Part shown: positions 6,374 to 10,238 of the stretch, one piece after another
Layout: each line of letters begins with the position of its first letter
How positions within the stretch are numbered: position 1 is the stretch's first letter
Assembly: GCA_002320775.1 (NCBI GenBank)
Contig: DCKY01000067.1
Coordinates: 1 to 10,238, forward strand
Length of the DNA: 10,238 nt
Direction of reading: 5' to 3'
Origin: Planctomycetes bacterium UBA1662
Lineage (GTDB): Bacteria; Planctomycetota; UBA8108
The notes under the pieces: generated by a model
What the model saw: the letters and a program-made list of their open reading frames with translations, nothing else
What the model was told of the DNA's origin: nothing
Database searches by the model: none
Program-made: the position numbers and the translations under genes

Positions 6374-8377
6374 TCACTCGGCGAGAACATGGGTCTTCTT
6401 GAGCTGCAGGGTAAAAACGCTGCCTGATTCAGGTTGGCTGGAAACCCGGATATCACCATTGTGTACTTTGGCTATGTAGCGTGAAAAGGCCAGACCTAAA
6501 CCTGTACCCTCAACCTCCCTGGTCAGCAAATCATCAGAACGGAAAAACTTCTCGAAGATACGCCGGTGATCACGCTTTGGAATACCAACGCCCTTGTCTA
6601 CCACCTCGACAGTGATCTCGTCGACCGTCTCGCGAATATTGACGATAATCTCCGTCTCCGAAGGTGAATACTTGGCGGCATTGGACAGCAGGTTAAGCAT
6701 CACCTCGATCATCGAGGCGCGATCCATCTGGATATTCGAGATATCCTGCACGCTGTGCAGCTTGACCTCCCGCGGACGGTCGGAGGTGTGGGCATGAAAG
6801 AGGCTGATGGCCTCATCGACCACCTCGGCCATATTACAGCTGCCGAATTGGAAGGCCTTCTGCTCGCTCTCCACCTTCGAATAGGCCAGCACCTTGTCAA
6901 TCAGGCTGGAGAGCCTGTCGCTCTCGCGCTCGATGAGCTCGAGACACTCCTGTTGTTCTTCCTCTCCGCTCACCCTCCCCTCCCGCAGGGTCTCGGTGAA
7001 CATCTTGATCGCGGCCAGGGGTGTTTTCAACTCGTGGCTGATAAAGCTTACGAAATCCGATTTGAGCCTGGCCGTCCGGGTCTCCCGAAGGACGTAGCGC
7101 AGCGTATAAAAAACCCCCACCATGATCACCAGGACCAGAAGAATAACCGCCCAGGTGAAGGTAGCAAGGGTCAAGACCTCGAAGCTCCGGAAACCCACCG
7201 GAAGCCCCCCGGGTTTCGGGAAATAACGAAGCTCCAGGTGGGAAAGAGGAGACGGCAGAGCTTTCGCTGCCAGGGATTCTTCCGCACCGGCCCTCTTCTG
7301 CGGATCGAGAAGACTCCCTGAGGGAAGAGCCGGCAGCAGCAGTGCGTCGCTGAGATGCAGCCGATCCTTGACCTCATCAAGCTGGGCGAGAAAGCGGCTG
7401 GAATCCAGGAGCAGGTGTACCACGAAGGATGCGTCATCTGTGGGAACTGTGAGAAAAAGCAGCTCGCGCTCACCGGCATGCAACCGGCTCACCAGCCACT
7501 GCGAGTTGACAGAGGATGCTGCCTTCTCAAGTGGAACCAGGAGGCTCTTCATCAACTCAGCGTCGATGAAAAAGGCCGGAGCGGTCTGGACGAAAGACGG
7601 CACATGCTCCAAGAGCGCCTTCCTGTAGACGGCAGCCACCTCGGCCGAGACTCGGAAACCTTCCTCGTCGAGGGTTCTCAGCAGCGTCCTGGCAGCCTCG
7701 GCTGCCTCGGGCCGCCCATGCCGCTTCAGCAATTTGAACTTCTGATAGAGCAAGGGAAACTTACGCACCATTCCGCTGCCGTCAACCGTGGCTCCAAATC
7801 GGACGAGAGCCAGGTCCAGGTAGCGAATGGAATCGGAAGAATCCTCCAGCTCACGGCTGGTCCTTGCCGCGCCCAGCAGGGCCCCCAGCGCGACAGTCGG
7901 ATCCCGGTGGCCCAGCAACGGCAGGTAGAGCATCAGGGCCTCAGCGTTCTTCCCCTCCACACTCTCCATCCTGATCGCCGCGAGCAGGGCGGAATTCTCC
8001 CGATTGGAGAGCAGCTCCGGATAGGGTTTCCCGGCCACGACCCTGGTGAGCTCTCCACGCCGCGAATAGAGCACATCGTTGACAAACGGATCATCCCGAA
8101 TGGCTGCCAGGTAGTCCCCCCTTGCATTCGCATCGACAAGGAGCTCCTTGAAATGATCCAGGTTCTCCTTCCACTCATGTTCGAGAACCTTCGTGACATT
8201 TTCAAGATCCTCGCGATAGCCGGCGCGGACAAAGTCCTTAACGAAATGATCGGCCTCGAAAACCGTCACCAGCCCCAGGGCGGTCACGAGAACGCTAGGG
8301 ATCAGGATCGCGACCATGACGGTCGCGATCAGCCTGATGGGAACCCCTCCCAGGTAGCTCTTAAATGATTCGTACAA
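6374..8377 (-). CDS. Membrane sensor histidine kinase with large extracytoplasmic domain
   Basis: This 667-residue kinase starts at a TTG (8375-8377). It has a GAAGGG ribosome site 8 bases upstream, an in-frame stop lies just beyond, and the next Met (residue 21) would cut into the first membrane helix. TM1 is about 14-38 and TM2 about 400-425. The roughly 360 residues between are outside the cytoplasm; 125-255 look like TPR-type helices, while about 315-395 may be a small mixed domain. After TM2 the chain passes almost directly into DHp, without visible HAMP or PAS: H-box SFISHELKTPL with H448, N-box LNLLSNAAKY with N566, G1 DKGVGIP with D594, F-box IFEKFF, and G2 GTGLGLA at 624-630. All catalytic motifs are intact, so it should autophosphorylate H448 and pass phosphate to D63 of the adjacent regulator. 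The core is PhoR/VicK-like, the sensor is not. Confidence 0.95.
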   Translation of the reverse strand: MYESFKSYLGGVPIRLIATVMVAILIPSVLVTALGLVTVFEADHFVKDFVRAGYREDLENVTKVLEHEWKENLDHFKELLVDANARGDYLAAIRDDPFVNDVLYSRRGELTRVVAGKPYPELLSNRENSALLAAIRMESVEGKNAEALMLYLPLLGHRDPTVALGALLGAARTSRELEDSSDSIRYLDLALVRFGATVDGSGMVRKFPLLYQKFKLLKRHGRPEAAEAARTLLRTLDEEGFRVSAEVAAVYRKALLEHVPSFVQTAPAFFIDAELMKSLLVPLEKAASSVNSQWLVSRLHAGERELLFLTVPTDDASFVVHLLLDSSRFLAQLDEVKDRLHLSDALLLPALPSGSLLDPQKRAGAEESLAAKALPSPLSHLELRYFPKPGGLPVGFRSFEVLTLATFTWAVILLVLVIMVGVFYTLRYVLRETRTARLKSDFVSFISHELKTPLAAIKMFTETLREGRVSGEEEQQECLELIERESDRLSSLIDKVLAYSKVESEQKAFQFGSCNMAEVVDEAISLFHAHTSDRPREVKLHSVQDISNIQMDRASMIEVMLNLLSNAAKYSPSETEIIVNIRETVDEITVEVVDKGVGIPKRDHRRIFEKFFRSDDLLTREVEGTGLGLAFSRYIAKVHNGDIRVSSQPESGSVFTLQLKKTHVLAE

Positions 8378-8423
8378 GTCGGAAACCCTTCAGCCGCAGG
8401 AACGGTTGGAGTCGGAAAACCCC
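8378..8423. repeat. Short direct repeat in the kinase leader
   Basis: GTCGGAAACCC (8378-8388) and GTCGGAAAACCCC (8411-8423) are near-identical copies 33 bases apart, about three helical turns. One copy touches the kinase ribosome site and the other lies at the predicted transcript start. It could be a regulator site or chance. Confidence 0.35.
8386..8391 (-). promoter_or_regulatory. Ribosome binding site fixing the kinase TTG start
   Basis: The minus strand reads GAAGGG, eight bases before the TTG at 8375-8377. An in-frame TGA lies just upstream and no ATG or GTG is available before the first membrane helix, so this site decides the unusual start codon. Confidence 0.6.
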
Positions 8424-8431
8424 GAAGTACG

Positions 8432-8440
8432 ATTATATCA
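8432..8440 (-). promoter_or_regulatory. Extended -10 promoter for the kinase-regulator operon
   Basis: The minus strand reads TGA-TATAAT, a perfect extended -10 (TGn plus a consensus -10), in the 90-base gap between the uvrB stop and the kinase start. No good -35 is present at 16-18 bases, as is common for extended -10 promoters. Transcription would begin near 8425, giving a leader of about 48 bases. Confidence 0.6.
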
Positions 8441-8467
8441 TGAAGCGAAAATTCATTCCCACAAGCC

Positions 8468-10238
8468 TCAGGAGCCTGGATCCGGCTTTGCAATCCGGTT
8501 GCCGGTCCGGGGACGCCCTGGCCTGGGAGCGCTCATTTTGCCTCCATCCGCTATCTTCTTTTTCAACTCGTCGATGGAATCGCGAAGCTCCGCGGCCCTC
8601 TCAAACTCCAGATTCTCGGCCGCATGCAGCATTTCCTTCTCGAGCTGAAGCAGGTTTTCCCGTTTCTGGAAGGTCTCGTTATCGTCACCAACAACCCGCC
8701 TGACGATCTTGTGGGCCCGGATCTCCTCCTCTATACCAGGCAGGATGGCCTTGCTGATGCTGCGGGGCTCGATGCCATGCTCACGGTTAAATTCTTCCTG
8801 GAGCTTACGCCTTCGGGCAGTTTCACCCATCGCCCTGCTCATCGAACCAGTCACCGAATCGGCGTAGAGAATAACCCGGGCCTCGACATGTCTCGCGGCC
8901 CGCCCGATGGTCTGCACAAGAGCTGTCTCTGAACGCAGAAAGCCCTCCTTATCCGCATCCAGGATCGCCACCATCGAGACCTCCGGCAGATCGATCCCCT
9001 CGCGGAGCAAATTTACGCCGACCAGCACATCGTAGCGCCCCCTCCTGAGGTCCTGGAGAATCTCTACCCGCTCGATGGTCTCCACCTCGGAATGCAGGTA
9101 CTGGCTCTTGATCCCGATCTCCTGGTAGTGCTCGTGAAGATCCTCCGACATACGCTTGGTGAGCGTCGTCACCAGGGTCCGGTTGCCGGCCTTGATATTC
9201 TCACGGATCTCCTCGGTAAGATCGGGAACCTGCCCCACCGCGGGCCGAACCTCCACCAGGGGATCCAGCAGACCGGTAGGGCGATTGATAAGCTCCACCA
9301 CCTCTCCCTCGCAAAGCTCGAGCTCGTAATTGGCGGGGGTGGCCGAGATAAAGAGAGCCTGCCCGGTCTTCTGCTCCCATTCGTCAAACCGCATCGGCCG
9401 GTTATCGAGAGCGGAGGGAAGCCTGAAGCCATGCTTGACCAGCGTCTCCTTCCTGGCTCGATCACCATTGTACATACCGCCAATCTGTGGAATGGTCACG
9501 TGCGACTCATCGATGATGGTAAGGAAATCATCGGGGAAATAATCAAGCAGGTTGTGCGGCCGCTGCCCCGGGGGCAGACCCGTAAAATGACGCGAATAGT
9601 TTTCTATCCCCGGACAATAGCCGATCTCCATCAGCAGCTCACAGTCATACCGGGTACGAGAGCCTAGCCGCTGAGCCTCGAGCAGTTTTCCGTTTGATTC
9701 GAGCTGGGAAAGGCGCTCGTCGAGCTCAGCCCTGATGCCAGTGACAGCATCCTGGATCTTGTCCTCACTGATAACAAAATGCTTGGCCGGATAAATCGTG
9801 ATCCGATCGAAATCATCGAGGATCTCTCCTGTAAGGGGATCGATCTCTACGATGTTCTCCACCTCGTCGCCGAAGAGTTCTACCCTGTAGGCGGTCTGTT
9901 CATAGGCCGGCAAAATCTCGACCACATCGCCGCGTACGCGGAAGGTTCCCCTCAGCAGCTCCATGTCGCTTCTGCGGTATTGGATCATCACCAGCCTCTG
10001 CAGGAGATCATCCCGGTCCAGGACTCCCCCGCGGTCAATCCTGACCAGCATCTCGCTGTATTCCTCCGGGCTGCCCAGGCCGTAGATGCAGGACACGCTC
10101 GAGACGATGATGACATCCCGGCGCGACAGCAGCGAGCTGGTCGAAGAGAGCCTCAACCTGTCGATGTCATTGTTGATGGACGCATCCTTTTCGATATACA
10201 GATCGCGCTGTGGAATATAGGCCTCCGGCTGGTAGTAG
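8468..10238 (-). CDS. uvrB: UvrB, excinuclease ABC subunit B, N-terminus outside window
   Basis: UvrB receives damaged DNA from UvrA, verifies the lesion by strand opening and loads UvrC in nucleotide excision repair. The window shows 589 residues to the stop; the frame is open at the right edge and the first codon is cut. Visible residues 1-7 (YYQPEAY) are the base of the DNA-inserting beta-hairpin, about residue 95 in known UvrB proteins, so some 94 residues including Walker A are missing. Landmarks in visible numbering are: RRDVIIVSSVSCIYGLGSP at 39-57, GTFRVRGDVVEI near 97-108, Walker B DESH at 243-246, SATP at 298-301, TLVTTLTKRM near 354-363, GVNLLREGIDLPE at 407-419, QTIGRAARH at 442-450, and a C-terminal UVR motif for UvrC at about 531-560. 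A Pro/Arg-rich tail of some 20 residues follows. Every visible helicase motif is intact. Confidence 0.98.
   Translation of the reverse strand, partial: YYQPEAYIPQRDLYIEKDASINNDIDRLRLSSTSSLLSRRDVIIVSSVSCIYGLGSPEEYSEMLVRIDRGGVLDRDDLLQRLVMIQYRRSDMELLRGTFRVRGDVVEILPAYEQTAYRVELFGDEVENIVEIDPLTGEILDDFDRITIYPAKHFVISEDKIQDAVTGIRAELDERLSQLESNGKLLEAQRLGSRTRYDCELLMEIGYCPGIENYSRHFTGLPPGQRPHNLLDYFPDDFLTIIDESHVTIPQIGGMYNGDRARKETLVKHGFRLPSALDNRPMRFDEWEQKTGQALFISATPANYELELCEGEVVELINRPTGLLDPLVEVRPAVGQVPDLTEEIRENIKAGNRTLVTTLTKRMSEDLHEHYQEIGIKSQYLHSEVETIERVEILQDLRRGRYDVLVGVNLLREGIDLPEVSMVAILDADKEGFLRSETALVQTIGRAARHVEARVILYADSVTGSMSRAMGETARRRKLQEEFNREHGIEPRSISKAILPGIEEEIRAHKIVRRVVGDDNETFQKRENLLQLEKEMLHAAENLEFERAAELRDSIDELKKKIADGGKMSAPRPGRPRTGNRIAKPDPGS

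Noticed and set aside
7355..8368. A 337-codon open frame on the plus strand opposite the kinase
   Set aside because: It lies wholly antisense to a well-supported kinase with intact motifs, has no recognisable domain, and is the kind of shadow frame expected from GC-rich codon use. Several others opposite uvrB and the PSCyt2/PSD1 gene were dismissed for the same reason.
5649..8377. Naming the pair phoB/phoR
   Set aside because: The regulator is PhoB-like and a PhoB-type box is nearby, but gene order is reversed, the kinase lacks the PAS domain typical of PhoR, and no pst or phoU gene is in view. Family-level names are safer.
8468..10156. TTG at 10156 as the uvrB start
   Set aside because: The frame continues to the window edge with conserved UvrB sequence (YYQPEAYIP, IEKDASINNDIDRL), so this is an internal leucine codon.
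1..10238. CRISPR arrays, insertion sequences, tRNA or rRNA genes
   Set aside because: No regularly spaced repeats, transposase-like frames, terminal repeats with target duplications or cloverleaf-type sequence were seen on either strand.

Overview
The window is a bacterial chromosomal segment of moderately high GC in which every convincing gene lies on the minus strand. From right to left, which is the direction of transcription, it holds: the 3' three-quarters or more of uvrB; a sensor histidine kinase and an OmpR/PhoB-type response regulator; an unrecognised secreted helical protein; and a pair of exported proteins, PSCyt2/PSD1 (DUF1549/DUF1553) followed by DUF1501. The DUF1549/DUF1553 plus DUF1501 pair is a hallmark of the PVC superphylum (Planctomycetota, Verrucomicrobiota) and a few neighbouring phyla. 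I infer a PVC-type environmental bacterium but cannot name a genus.

Layout. At 8468-10238 is uvrB, the damage-recognition helicase-like subunit of nucleotide excision repair, cut at its N-terminus by the window edge. A 90-base gap carries an extended -10 promoter and the ribosome binding site for the kinase. At 5649-8377 lie the kinase and regulator, separated by 8 bases or overlapping by GTGA depending on the regulator start. The kinase has a very large extracytoplasmic region with TPR-like helices and no visible HAMP or PAS domain. A 239-base gap (5410-5648) contains a tandem CTGTCAC repeat in the 7-4-7 spacing of a PhoB box, with a -10-like element nearby, upstream of a 490-residue secreted protein of unknown function (3937-5409). 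That gene is followed by a strong intrinsic terminator set inside a larger inverted repeat, and then by a candidate promoter for the next operon. At 1-3690, the PSCyt2/PSD1 protein has a Sec-type signal peptide, a CxxCH site and a LamG-like insert that reads in permuted order. Seven bases later comes the Tat-exported DUF1501 protein, whose C-terminal half is outside the window.

How it may work together. The kinase/regulator pair probably senses something in the cell envelope, and the secreted helical protein is a plausible target or partner because a PhoB-type box sits in front of it. The DUF1549/DUF1501 pair is a separate extracytoplasmic unit of unknown biochemical role. I see no mobile element, CRISPR array, tRNA or rRNA. 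The best candidates for something undescribed are the two-component pair with its adjacent secreted protein, and the permuted LamG insert.
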